Positions 9,078 through 16,380 of a stretch of DNA of 64,000 nt are shown piece after piece. The notes under the pieces are model-generated. The model searched no databases and had not been told where the DNA came from. It saw only the letters and a list, made by a program, of their open reading frames with translations. How positions within the stretch are numbered: the first letter of the stretch is position 1; each line of letters starts with the position of its first letter. The stretch comes from Flavobacterium terrigena (lineage in GTDB: Bacteria > Bacteroidota > Bacteroidia > Flavobacteriales > Flavobacteriaceae): assembly GCF_900108955.1 (NCBI RefSeq), contig NZ_FNYA01000001.1, positions 672,722 to 736,721 on the forward strand, written 5' to 3'. The translations under genes and the position numbers were made by a program.

Positions 9078-9194
9078 TTATTTTTATTTATCTTCTATTC
9101 AAAATGCCATTTACATTTTAAAAATCATTTCACATCGTATAAGTGTTGTAATATATGCTATTTCTTCATAAAATCAAACACTTAAACCAAGCTC

Positions 9195-9224
9195 CAAAAT
9201 TAGTCTATTTTAAAGAAGTACCAA
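9195..9224 (-). promoter_or_regulatory. Promoter of the wzm-wzt operon
   Basis: On the minus strand TTG (9222-9224) is followed after 19 bases by TAATTTTG (9195-9202). This fits the Bacteroidetes consensus TTG-N19-TAnnTTTG. Transcription would start near 9188 and leave a leader of about 110 bases. Confidence 0.65.
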
Positions 9225-9459
9225 ATAATTTTTTTAAAAGAAATAGCACCAACAATCTTATCAAATAGCAACTAAATGAATCGCTTTTTATAGCAATTTT
9301 TAACTAATTATTTTTGTTATTTAATTTTCAAAACGAGAAAAAAAATAACAGCTTTTGTTATTTAAGAAATCAGAACAATTCATCACTGACAATATTCTAA
9401 ATTCGTAAATCCAAAGCACTTCTTAATCTACATTAAGTACTTCTGCTAATTTGATTCTG

Positions 9460-9467
9460 TAACTTTG
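9460..9467 (+). promoter_or_regulatory. -7 element of the pirin operon
   Basis: TAACTTTG fits TAnnTTTG and lies 25 bases before the ATG of the first pirin gene. No clear TTG is seen at the -33 position. Confidence 0.45.
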
Positions 9468-9492
9468 TGTAACAATTTAAAAACAAAATAGT

Positions 9493-10371
9493 ATGTCAAC
9501 AAAAAATATAGAATTAATAGCCGAACCAAAAGCACCACATTTTGTTGGTGATGGTTTTAGAGTACATAATTTTATTCCAAGTGGATATCGTTTGGATATG
9601 GAACGTATGAGTCCGTTTATTATGTTAGATTACAATTCGAAATATCATTTTTCACCTTCTGAAATTCCGAGAGGAGTTGGTGTTCATCCGCACAGAGGTT
9701 TTGAAACTGTTACTATTGCTTATAAAGGAAAAGTCGCACATCATGACAGTTCGGGTGGCGGAGGAATTATTAGCGAAGGAGATGTACAATGGATGACAGC
9801 AGCTTCAGGAGTTTTACATAAAGAATATCACGAAGAAAACTTCAGTAAAACGGGTGGTGAATTTCAAATGGTGCAACTTTGGGTGAATTTACCTGCAAAA
9901 GACAAAATGTCAACTCCAAAATATCAAGCGATTTCAAATGATGAAATGAAACGTTATGAACTTGCAGATAATGCTGGGTTTATTGAAGTAATTGCAGGAA
10001 ATTATAAAGACATAAAAGGTCCAGCTTCTACATTCACACCAGTAAATATGCAGAATGCAAAATTGATCAAAGGTGGAAAAGCAGATTTTTCATTTCCTGC
10101 AAATTACAACACGGCATTATTAGTAATTGAAGGAAGCATTAAAGTAAACAACAAGGAAATAATTCCAACGGATCATTTCGGTTTATTTGAAAATGATGGT
10201 GAAGATTTTACGATTGAAGCATTAGAAAACGCAATTGTTTTAGTCTTAAGTGGAGAACCAATTAACGAACCAATATTCCCACATGGTCCATTCGTAATGA
10301 ATACTAGAGAAGAAATTGTTCAAGCAATTGAAGATTTTAACAATGGAAAATTCGGACATCTTGAAGATTAA
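9493..10371 (+). CDS. Pirin family cupin protein
   Basis: This is a 292-residue bicupin of the pirin/YhaK group. The N-terminal cupin contains GVGVHPHRGFETVTIAYKG and AHHDSSGGGGIISEGDVQW, which supply the metal-binding His/His/Glu set. MVQLWVNLP and an Arg/Pro-rich C-terminal cupin follow. Known members are iron-binding proteins, and some have quercetin 2,3-dioxygenase activity or act as redox-sensing cofactors. The true bacterial role is seldom clear. The gene is followed by a small acetyltransferase gene and a second pirin gene (10862-11758), all on the same strand. This paralogue differs strongly from the second one, so it is not a recent duplication. Confidence 0.9.
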   Translation: MSTKNIELIAEPKAPHFVGDGFRVHNFIPSGYRLDMERMSPFIMLDYNSKYHFSPSEIPRGVGVHPHRGFETVTIAYKGKVAHHDSSGGGGIISEGDVQWMTAASGVLHKEYHEENFSKTGGEFQMVQLWVNLPAKDKMSTPKYQAISNDEMKRYELADNAGFIEVIAGNYKDIKGPASTFTPVNMQNAKLIKGGKADFSFPANYNTALLVIEGSIKVNNKEIIPTDHFGLFENDGEDFTIEALENAIVLVLSGEPINEPIFPHGPFVMNTREEIVQAIEDFNNGKFGHLED

Positions 10372-10391
10372 TCTCAAGTTTTTAATCTCAC

Positions 10392-10411
10392 ACTAAGTCT
10401 GTCGAAGTATC
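10392..10411 (+). repeat. Dispersed TGTCGAAG repeat, copy 1 (degenerate)
   Basis: ACTAAGTCTGTCGAAGTATC resembles the core CTGAGCYTGTCGAAG of the three other copies nearby. It lies just after the first pirin gene. Confidence 0.6.
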
Positions 10412-10449
10412 TAAGTTCTTATAAAAACCAAAACACAATTCCACTCAAC

Positions 10450-10474
10450 TGTCAGACTGAGCTTGTCGAAGTCC
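10450..10474 (+). repeat. Dispersed TGTCGAAG repeat, copy 2
   Basis: TGTCAGACTGAGCTTGTCGA followed by AGTCC matches copies 3 and 4 in the same layout: TGTCA, two free bases, CTGAGC, then TTGTCGAAG or CTGTCGAAG. Confidence 0.7.
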
Positions 10475-10485
10475 TTATGAAAATA

Positions 10486-10517
10486 AAATCGTAAATCCAA
10501 AATCGTAAATCGTAAAT
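10486..10517 (+). repeat. AAATCGTAAATC word repeat
   Basis: The word AATCGTAAATC appears in tandem just before the acetyltransferase ATG at 10522. Related words occur at 10832-10848, about 12262-12285, and inverted at 44672-44700. Confidence 0.65.
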
Positions 10518-10521
10518 AAAT

Positions 10522-10836
10522 ATGAAACCCGAATTCGAAAATATCTCACTTATAAAAAACGAAGAAAAGCATCGTTTTGAAATCACTTTTAAAAATCACA
10601 AAGCATTTATCGACTACAAAGAAAGACCTGGTAAAATTTCACTAATTCACACCGAAGTGGAACCAGAATTAGAAGGTAAAGGTGCCGCAACAGCTGTGAT
10701 TGAAAAAACGCTAGAATACATCGAACAAAACAATTTCAAACTCGTTCCACTTTGTCCGTTGGTGTTTGCCTACATAAAAAGACATCCAGAATGGAAACGA
10801 ATTGTAGATGAAAATTTTAAAGGTTTTGAAGAATAA
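10522..10836 (+). CDS. Small GNAT-like N-acetyltransferase (YjdJ/NATD1 type)
   Basis: This 104-residue protein fits the short GNAT branch. It has an N-terminal beta pair around HRFEITFKNHKAFIDY, then IHTEVEPELEGKGAATAVIE as the acetyl-CoA-binding loop (the Q/RxxGxG/A equivalent is EGKGAA), and LVPLCPLVFAYIKRHPEW near the end. The PLCPxxxxYIKRHPEW block is the signature of this subgroup, in which a Cys takes part in catalysis. The substrate is unknown. The gene sits between two pirin genes and probably shares their transcript. Its upstream gap is filled by word repeats. Confidence 0.85.
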   Translation: MKPEFENISLIKNEEKHRFEITFKNHKAFIDYKERPGKISLIHTEVEPELEGKGAATAVIEKTLEYIEQNNFKLVPLCPLVFAYIKRHPEWKRIVDENFKGFEE

Positions 10837-10861
10837 ATCGTAAATTTCAGAAAAAAATAAT

Positions 10862-11758
10862 ATGTCGAATATACAATTAATAATAGAAGAACGTTCCGCC
10901 GATATTGGTAACTTTATGGTTGGAAGACTGCTCCCATTCCGAGAAAAAAGAACTGTTGGACCTTTTGCCTTTATTGATCATATGGGACCAACTTATCTTA
11001 AAGACTATCAAAATTTAGACGTTGGACCTCATCCTCATATTGGACTTTCTACTTTAACTTATTTGTTTGAAGGCAGTATCATGCACAAAGACAGTTTGGG
11101 TACTGAAATTGAAATTCAAGCTGGTGCAGTAAACTGGATGACTGCTGGAAAAGGAATTGTTCATTCTGAAAGAACGCCACAATATCTTAGAACTTCAGAT
11201 AAAATGCTACATGGTTTACAAATTTGGGTAGCGCTTCCGAGAGAATTAGAAGAAATGGAACCTAACTTTACTCATATTGAAAAAGACGATTTACCACATT
11301 GGGAACAAGATGGCGTTTCTATAAAATTAATTGCGGGTGAAGCATTTGGTAAAAAATCACCAGTTCCTGTTTATAGTCCGATGTATTTTTTAGAAATTAA
11401 ATCAAAATCTGCACAAAAAGTAAAAATTGGCGACCATTTATTTGGCGAAAGTGCCTTGTATATTTTAGAAGGAAGCATAAAAAGCGATGGAAACACATTC
11501 GAACCGAAACAAATTTTAATTGCCAAAGACAGTAAACTTTGTGAATTTGAAATGACTGAAAACACAACTTTTTATATTTTTGGTGGTGAAGCTTTCCCAG
11601 AAGAACGATTTATTTATTGGAATTTTGTATCTTCCACAAAAGAAAGAATAGAAAAAGCAAAAATGGATTGGCAAAATCAAACATTTCCAAAAGTTCCAGG
11701 CGAAACGGAATTTGTACCACTTCCGCCAGAAAATAACGCTTTTAAAATTAAAAAGTAA
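10862..11758 (+). CDS. Pirin family cupin protein (second copy)
   Basis: This 298-residue pirin has RTVGPFAFIDHMGP, then VGPHPHIGLSTLTYLFEG, which holds the metal-binding His pair, then MHKDSLGTEIEIQAGAVNWM and GIVHSERTP. The C-terminal cupin keeps the GEAFPEERFIYWNF block typical of YhaK/pirin proteins. The family binds iron, and its biochemical role in Bacteroidetes is not settled. It lies 26 bases after the small acetyltransferase gene and 18 bases before the doxX gene. A stress-related operon is therefore plausible, as DoxX proteins are often tied to redox stress, but that is inference. Confidence 0.9.
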   Translation: MSNIQLIIEERSADIGNFMVGRLLPFREKRTVGPFAFIDHMGPTYLKDYQNLDVGPHPHIGLSTLTYLFEGSIMHKDSLGTEIEIQAGAVNWMTAGKGIVHSERTPQYLRTSDKMLHGLQIWVALPRELEEMEPNFTHIEKDDLPHWEQDGVSIKLIAGEAFGKKSPVPVYSPMYFLEIKSKSAQKVKIGDHLFGESALYILEGSIKSDGNTFEPKQILIAKDSKLCEFEMTENTTFYIFGGEAFPEERFIYWNFVSSTKERIEKAKMDWQNQTFPKVPGETEFVPLPPENNAFKIKK

Positions 11759-11776
11759 CCAAAAACCTTTAATATT

Positions 11777-12175
11777 ATGAAAAACAACGATTTAGGATTA
11801 CTAATTTTCAGACTTTCATTAGGATTATTAATGCTTTTACATGGAATAGCCAAACTTACTCACGGAGTTGATTTTTTAGGAGACATGTTTAAAAATTTAG
11901 GACTTCCCTCATTTTTGGCTTATTCCGTTTATATTGGAGAAGTTATTGCTCCTGTATTAATTGTCATTGGCTATCGCACTAAATTAGCAGCAATAGTTTT
12001 TGCATTTACTATGGTAGTTGCTGTAGGTATGGCGCATTCAGCAGATATTTTCTCATTGAGTGAAACTGGAGGTTGGGCATTGGAATTACAAGGACTTTAC
12101 TTTTTTGGAGCTTTAGCTTTATTTTTTACTGGAGCTGGAAAGTATGCTGCATCAACCAATTCTAAATGGGATTAA
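11777..12175 (+). CDS. DoxX family membrane protein
   Basis: This 132-residue protein has four predicted membrane helices. The first reads LGLLIFRLSLGLLMLLHGIA and is followed by KLTHG. The last reads LQGLYFFGALALFFTGAGKY. The RLSLGLLMLLHGIAKL opening and the GAGKYA ending are typical of DoxX/YqjF-like proteins. Relatives are linked to quinone or sulfur redox systems and to oxidative stress, but the common bacterial form has no proven activity. It is the last gene of the pirin operon and is followed by a hairpin at 12201-12234. Confidence 0.88.
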   Translation: MKNNDLGLLIFRLSLGLLMLLHGIAKLTHGVDFLGDMFKNLGLPSFLAYSVYIGEVIAPVLIVIGYRTKLAAIVFAFTMVVAVGMAHSADIFSLSETGGWALELQGLYFFGALALFFTGAGKYAASTNSKWD

Positions 12176-12200
12176 TACAAATAATATTTTAAAGATACAT

Positions 12201-12234
12201 ACACAGCCATACAACTAAACTTGTGTGGCTGTGT
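12201..12234 (+). terminator. Rho-independent terminator after the doxX gene
   Basis: ACACAGCCA pairs with TGGCTGTGT, with a further ACA/TGT pairing inside. The T-rich run TGTTTT follows directly. Confidence 0.6.
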
Positions 12235-12291
12235 TGTTTTAACGACAAACAATAAAAAAATTCCAAATCGTAATTCACAAATCAAAAATTA

Positions 12292-12316
12292 TGTCATCCT
12301 GAGCCTGTCGAAGGAC
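12292..12316 (+). repeat. Dispersed TGTCGAAG repeat, copy 3
   Basis: TGTCATCCTGAGCCTGTCGA followed by AGGAC is the best-formed copy. It lies between the doxX terminator and the phosphatase gene. Confidence 0.7.
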
Positions 12317-12336
12317 GTAATTAAGAAAACAAAAAC

Positions 12337-12344
12337 TATCTTTG
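12337..12344 (+). promoter_or_regulatory. -7 element of the PHP phosphatase gene
   Basis: TATCTTTG fits TAnnTTTG and ends 13 bases before the ATG at 12358. This implies a very short leader. The -33 position falls in the dispersed repeat and shows no TTG. Confidence 0.5.
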
Positions 12345-12357
12345 CAAAAAAATATTT

Positions 12358-13092
12358 ATGTTTTCCTTTTTAAAATCTAAGCCAACTTTAGCCTCACTAA
12401 TTCCAAATAATTATGTGGATATTCATTCGCATGTATTACCTGGAATTGATGATGGTGCTAAAAACCTTAAAGACAGTCAGTTTTTAATGGAATCGATGAT
12501 TGGTTTTGGATTTAAAAAATGTATTACTTCGCCACACACCATGGCAAACGTTTACAACAATACAATTGAAACCATAAATAACGCTAAAAATAAAATTGAA
12601 AACGAATTACCAGATTTAGCTCAACAACTAGATTTAAGAGCTGCTTCTGAATATTTTATTGACGAGAATTTTATAGAAAACTTCAAATCGAATCCTTTAT
12701 TGACATTAAAAGACAATTATGTTTTAGTAGAAATGTCTTTCTTAAATCCGCCAATTCAACTACACGACTATTTATTTGAACTACAATTGGCAGGTTACCA
12801 ACCCGTTTTAGCGCATCCAGAACGTTATGCTTATTATCATACGAATTTCAAAGGTTTTGAAAAGCTAAAAAAAATGGGCTTAAAATTTCAGTTGAATTTA
12901 TTATCAAGTGTGGGTTATTATGGTCCTGATGTGACAAACACAACCGATAAACTTTTAAAAGCAGGTTTTATTGATTTTGTAGGTTCAGACATACATCACA
13001 AACAACACATCGATTCTTTTGCTAGAAAAGTTGCCATAAAACAAACTAAAGCCTTACAAATTGCAATAGAAAACAATCAGTTTTTCTTGTAG
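12358..13092 (+). CDS. CpsB/YwqE-type tyrosine-protein phosphatase (PHP domain)
   Basis: This is a 244-residue metal-dependent phosphatase of the PHP superfamily. Metal-ligand motifs are DIHSHVLPGIDDGAK (residues 22-36), the His in TSPHTM, HPERYAYY and SDIHH near the end. In Gram-positive and several Bacteroidetes capsule systems this family removes phosphate from the tyrosine-rich tail of the Wzc-type kinase. The gene faces the end of a Wzc gene (13204-15564) across a 111-base gap, so it is a good candidate to control one or both kinases of the cluster. It is on the opposite strand and so is separately transcribed. Confidence 0.9.
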   Translation: MFSFLKSKPTLASLIPNNYVDIHSHVLPGIDDGAKNLKDSQFLMESMIGFGFKKCITSPHTMANVYNNTIETINNAKNKIENELPDLAQQLDLRAASEYFIDENFIENFKSNPLLTLKDNYVLVEMSFLNPPIQLHDYLFELQLAGYQPVLAHPERYAYYHTNFKGFEKLKKMGLKFQLNLLSSVGYYGPDVTNTTDKLLKAGFIDFVGSDIHHKQHIDSFARKVAIKQTKALQIAIENNQFFL

Positions 13093-13138
13093 TACAAAGT
13101 ATTTAAAAAACTACTGATAACAAAATTCTTTTTCATTA

Positions 13139-13162
13139 GGCTTCGACAAGCTCAGCTTGACA
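13139..13162 (-). repeat. Dispersed TGTCGAAG repeat, copy 4 (inverted)
   Basis: On the minus strand this reads TGTCAAGCTGAGCTTGTCGA followed by AGCC. It lies in the convergent gap between the phosphatase and wzc genes, where no classical terminator is seen. Confidence 0.7.
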
Positions 13163-13203
13163 ATTGTGGAATTACGAGTTTAAAAAACTAATAAAAATAA
13201 TTT

Positions 13204-15564
13204 CTATTTACCTAGAATCTTCTTCCACCAAGGTTTTGTTTCTACATCAACACCATAACCATATCCGTAGCCATAACCATATCCGTAACCTTTTTGTGAA
13301 TCGGTATCGTTAATTAAAATAGACATATTTGGCAACTTCGATTCGTTGTATAATTGTTGTGGTAATTTCAACATACGTTTGTCTAAATAATTCGCACGAG
13401 TAACATATACAAAAGCATCTGCTAAATGACCAACAATAAGTGTATCTGTAACCAAACTAACTGGTGCCGTATCAACAATAATATAATCGAATTTAGTTTT
13501 TAGTTCATCGAACAACTTCCCTACTTTTTTATCCATTAATAATTCGGCTGGATTTGGAGGAATAATTCCAGCAGGAAGCACATAAAAATTAGAATAATTA
13601 TCAATCTTAACAATTAATTCATCAATTGAATTGTATTTATTTGACGATAAATAATTCGTTAATCCAACACCAGGAACTTGTAAATAATTCTCAATTTTTG
13701 GGTTTCTAATATCTAATCCAACCAATAAAACTTTCTTATCTGACAAAGCAATTGTGGATGCTAAATTTACCGAAACAAATGTTTTTCCTTCTTTAGGAAA
13801 AGTAGATGTTACAAATATTGTTTTCGCAAAACCATCTTGAACATCTTTTAATAAAAACTCTAAATTGGTTCTTATGATACGAATAGCTTCAGCTGTATTT
13901 GTTCTACTATTTAATTGAATAATTTCATTTGGATTGTCGGCTTTTGGCACATCTCCAATAAAAGGAATACTTGTATTTCTTTCAATATCTAATCTTGATT
14001 TAACCTTATTATCGAAGAAATCTAAGATATAAATTACAGAAAACGGTAAAACAACACCTAGTAATAATGCTATAAAATATATTAATGATCTATTAGGTGA
14101 AATTGGAGAATAAGACTCAATTGCTTCATCAATAACTTTTGCATTAGGTTGAGTAACCGCTAGTGAAATTGCTGTTTCTTCTCTTTTTTCTAATAAATAC
14201 AAATACAAAGATTCTTTTACACCTTGTTTTCTTGAAATTATTCTAAATTCTCTTTCCTGTGTTGGAATTTGAGAAATCTTACCTGACAACTTAGCATTTT
14301 GTTTGGCAAAATCTTTTCTTTTAATTTCTAAAGAAACCCTTAATTGCTGTAAACTAGATTGAACAGAACCTTGAAGTGAATATATTTTTTTAGTTATTCC
14401 AATAACCGCAGAATTGCTTTCACCAGCCGTTTTTAATAACCTATTACGTTCTAACACTAAAGTATTATACTGCTTAATTAATTCATTTGAGCTCGCATCT
14501 CCCGACAAAACATTAGCTGGAATTAAATCGTTAACTGTACTTGCTTTCAAATAGTCAAGCATTGTGTTAACCACTTTTAATTGCGTATCTGTTTCAATTT
14601 CCTTCTTTTCAAAATCGCTGGCATTTTCTAAAAACAAACCTGCTTCTGAAGCTATATCTGTAACTTTATTTGTCTTTTTAAAAGTTTCTGCGTCTTTTTC
14701 AACATTATCTAATTCAGAGTAAATTAGTTTCAATCTGTTTTCAATAAATTTTGCCGTGTTTTCTGCAATAAAGTTCTTATCTTCAATTGCATCTTTATTG
14801 TAATTTTCTACTAATTTATTTAAAAAATCTTTTGCTCTTACTGCCAAAGGATCAACTAAATTCAATTCAATTACACTCGTGTTTTTCCCTAAAGTAAGCA
14901 CGTTTAATCTCCCTTTAAAGCTATTAGCAATATTTTCAACTGGATGAACTTGAACGTTAATTTTGAAATTATTATTATCATGGAATTCACCATTTTTTAA
15001 TACAATAATTTCAGAATCTTTATATTCAATTTTTGTTCCGTAACTAAATACTCCAACTATTTTATTATCTGATGAGAATTCAAATGAATTTTGAGCCTTT
15101 GAAGAAACAGTATACTGATGAAATATATCTTTATCAGCTTTGTTTTTTTTAGAATGGATTAATTTTATTGGTGAACCGTTGTATAATTCGCCATCTCTAA
15201 TATTTCCTTCATTGATATAAATTACGTTTAATTCTAAATCTGAAACTGTTTTCTGAATCAAACTTCTCGATTTAACAACTTCAACTTCATTATCAACGTT
15301 ACTTTTAATCCCTTTTAACATTCCAATATCTGAAAAAGCAGATAATTCAGATGCCATTCCTCCTTTTCTATCATCTTTCACTAAAATAGTGGTAGCAGCT
15401 TTATATTGAGGAATTGTATATCTTAAATAGATAAATGCTAGAGTAAACATTAGTATAACTGATACTACAAACCATTTCCAATAGCCTAAATATTTTTCAA
15501 TTTGCTCTCTAATATTAATAGTAGCAAAAGTATCCATTTCGTTATTTTTTGAAAAATCTGACAT
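13204..15564 (-). CDS. wzc: Wzc-type polysaccharide co-polymerase / tyrosine autokinase with (Tyr-Gly)n tail
   Basis: This is a 786-residue inner-membrane chain-length regulator and kinase. It has an N-terminal membrane helix (about 33-53), a long periplasmic part with a Wzz domain and coiled coil, and a second helix (about 490-512). The cytoplasmic BY-kinase follows: Walker A TSTFPKEGKTF, Walker A' VGLDIRNP, Walker B YIIVDTAPVS. The tail holds six Tyr-Gly pairs in a row before VDVETKPWWKK. In E. coli Wzc such tail tyrosines are phosphorylated and control polymer length. It follows its Wza partner (15566-16327) by one base and is the last gene of the cluster. A second, diverged copy is at 37319-39796. 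Confidence 0.95.
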   Translation of the reverse strand: MSDFSKNNEMDTFATINIREQIEKYLGYWKWFVVSVILMFTLAFIYLRYTIPQYKAATTILVKDDRKGGMASELSAFSDIGMLKGIKSNVDNEVEVVKSRSLIQKTVSDLELNVIYINEGNIRDGELYNGSPIKLIHSKKNKADKDIFHQYTVSSKAQNSFEFSSDNKIVGVFSYGTKIEYKDSEIIVLKNGEFHDNNNFKINVQVHPVENIANSFKGRLNVLTLGKNTSVIELNLVDPLAVRAKDFLNKLVENYNKDAIEDKNFIAENTAKFIENRLKLIYSELDNVEKDAETFKKTNKVTDIASEAGLFLENASDFEKKEIETDTQLKVVNTMLDYLKASTVNDLIPANVLSGDASSNELIKQYNTLVLERNRLLKTAGESNSAVIGITKKIYSLQGSVQSSLQQLRVSLEIKRKDFAKQNAKLSGKISQIPTQEREFRIISRKQGVKESLYLYLLEKREETAISLAVTQPNAKVIDEAIESYSPISPNRSLIYFIALLLGVVLPFSVIYILDFFDNKVKSRLDIERNTSIPFIGDVPKADNPNEIIQLNSRTNTAEAIRIIRTNLEFLLKDVQDGFAKTIFVTSTFPKEGKTFVSVNLASTIALSDKKVLLVGLDIRNPKIENYLQVPGVGLTNYLSSNKYNSIDELIVKIDNYSNFYVLPAGIIPPNPAELLMDKKVGKLFDELKTKFDYIIVDTAPVSLVTDTLIVGHLADAFVYVTRANYLDKRMLKLPQQLYNESKLPNMSILINDTDSQKGYGYGYGYGYGYGVDVETKPWWKKILGK

Positions 15565-15565
15565 T

Positions 15566-16327
15566 TTACTTTAATGTTAAGGCTAAAATAGTGACCACTA
15601 ATGACAATGCCGAGATTCCAATTGTTAAGTTGGGTCCAACTGCAGATGAATTTACTTTTGTTTTATTTGGCTCTACATAAATCACATCATTTTGAGATAA
15701 ATAATAGTTTTTCGAGTTGATAAAATCTGTTTTGGTAATGTCTATTTTTTCGTAAGTTTTCACTCCGTTTTTTTCTCTAATCAATAAGATGCTATTTCTT
15801 TTTCCGTAAATCGTTAAATCACCCGCTAAAGCTAAAGCTTCCACCAAAGTCACCCTTTCTCCAGAAATAGAAAACACACCAGGTTTGGCTACTTCTCCTA
15901 AAACAGAAACTTTAAAATTCAACAATCGCACATTTACAATTGGATCTGAAATGTGTCCGTTTTTTAAAAGCGCTTTTATTTTATTTGTTGTTTCAATTCG
16001 AGTTAATCCACCAACTTTTATTGTTCCTAACATTGGAAATTCGATGTTTCCTTCTTGGTCAACAACATAAGCTTGATTTCTTTCTTGAGCAATTACATTT
16101 TCTGAATTTCCTTGAAAAGCAACAGTTTTCAAATTATATGGCGAAGCTACTTCAGGGTTTTCTGAAGAAACAATAATTAATAATTGATCATCTGGTTGTA
16201 AAGTCGTTTCAAATTTCACATTAGCATCTAAAGAACCTGAACTATTTAGATACACCATTTTAGATGGCGACGTACAAGAAACTAATGTTATGAAAACTAA
16301 TAGAAGACTATATATATGCTTATTCAT
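15566..16327 (-). CDS. wza: Polysaccharide export lipoprotein (Wza family)
   Basis: This 253-residue outer-membrane export protein has a lipoprotein signal with Cys at about residue 18 (FITLVSCTSPSK). The Poly_export domain follows (LQPDDQLLIIVSSENPEVA to NIEFPMLGTIKVGGLTRIET), then a SLBB domain (VSVLGEVAKPGVFSISGERVTLVEAL). A C-terminal hydrophobic helix (ISALSLVVTILALTLK) fits the membrane-spanning end of Wza. It pairs with the Wzc kinase directly downstream. A TATCTTTG element lies 16-23 bases before the ATG, so this pair may be transcribed on its own as well as by read-through. Confidence 0.93.
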   Translation of the reverse strand: MNKHIYSLLLVFITLVSCTSPSKMVYLNSSGSLDANVKFETTLQPDDQLLIIVSSENPEVASPYNLKTVAFQGNSENVIAQERNQAYVVDQEGNIEFPMLGTIKVGGLTRIETTNKIKALLKNGHISDPIVNVRLLNFKVSVLGEVAKPGVFSISGERVTLVEALALAGDLTIYGKRNSILLIREKNGVKTYEKIDITKTDFINSKNYYLSQNDVIYVEPNKTKVNSSAVGPNLTIGISALSLVVTILALTLK

Positions 16328-16342
16328 TGGGTGCTTTTTTTA

Positions 16343-16350
16343 CAAAGATA
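16343..16350 (-). promoter_or_regulatory. -7 element before wza (left pair)
   Basis: On the minus strand TATCTTTG fits TAnnTTTG and lies 15 bases before the wza ATG. No TTG is found at the expected distance. Confidence 0.45.
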
Positions 16351-16380
16351 ATTTTTTTACTGATAAATGCTCTATTTCAA

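Larger units (their letters stand above)
9078..9492. other. Divergent intergenic region between wzm and pirin gene
   Basis: This is the only non-coding stretch over 300 bases. It holds the wzm promoter (minus, 9195-9224), a -7 element for the pirin gene (plus, 9460-9467) and a small hairpin at 9343-9363 (AAATAACA and TGTTATTT around a 5-base loop). The string TTTTGTTATTTAA occurs twice, near 9312 and 9353. I see no open reading frame and no RNA gene. Confidence 0.7.

Noticed and set aside
9343..9363. Hairpin as a terminator or small RNA
   Set aside because: The stem is 8 A/T-rich pairs, no T-run follows, and no gene on the plus strand ends before it.
9493..11758. Two pirin genes as a recent duplication
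   Set aside because: The proteins share only the general cupin motifs and differ over most of their length.
10392..13162. Repeated TGTCGAAG units as a CRISPR array
   Set aside because: Only four copies, uneven distances with genes between, one inverted and one degenerate. No Cas genes in the window.
13204..15564. Repeat-encoded Tyr-Gly tail as an assembly error
   Set aside because: A similar tail occurs in the second Wzc gene, and Tyr-rich tails are normal in this kinase family.
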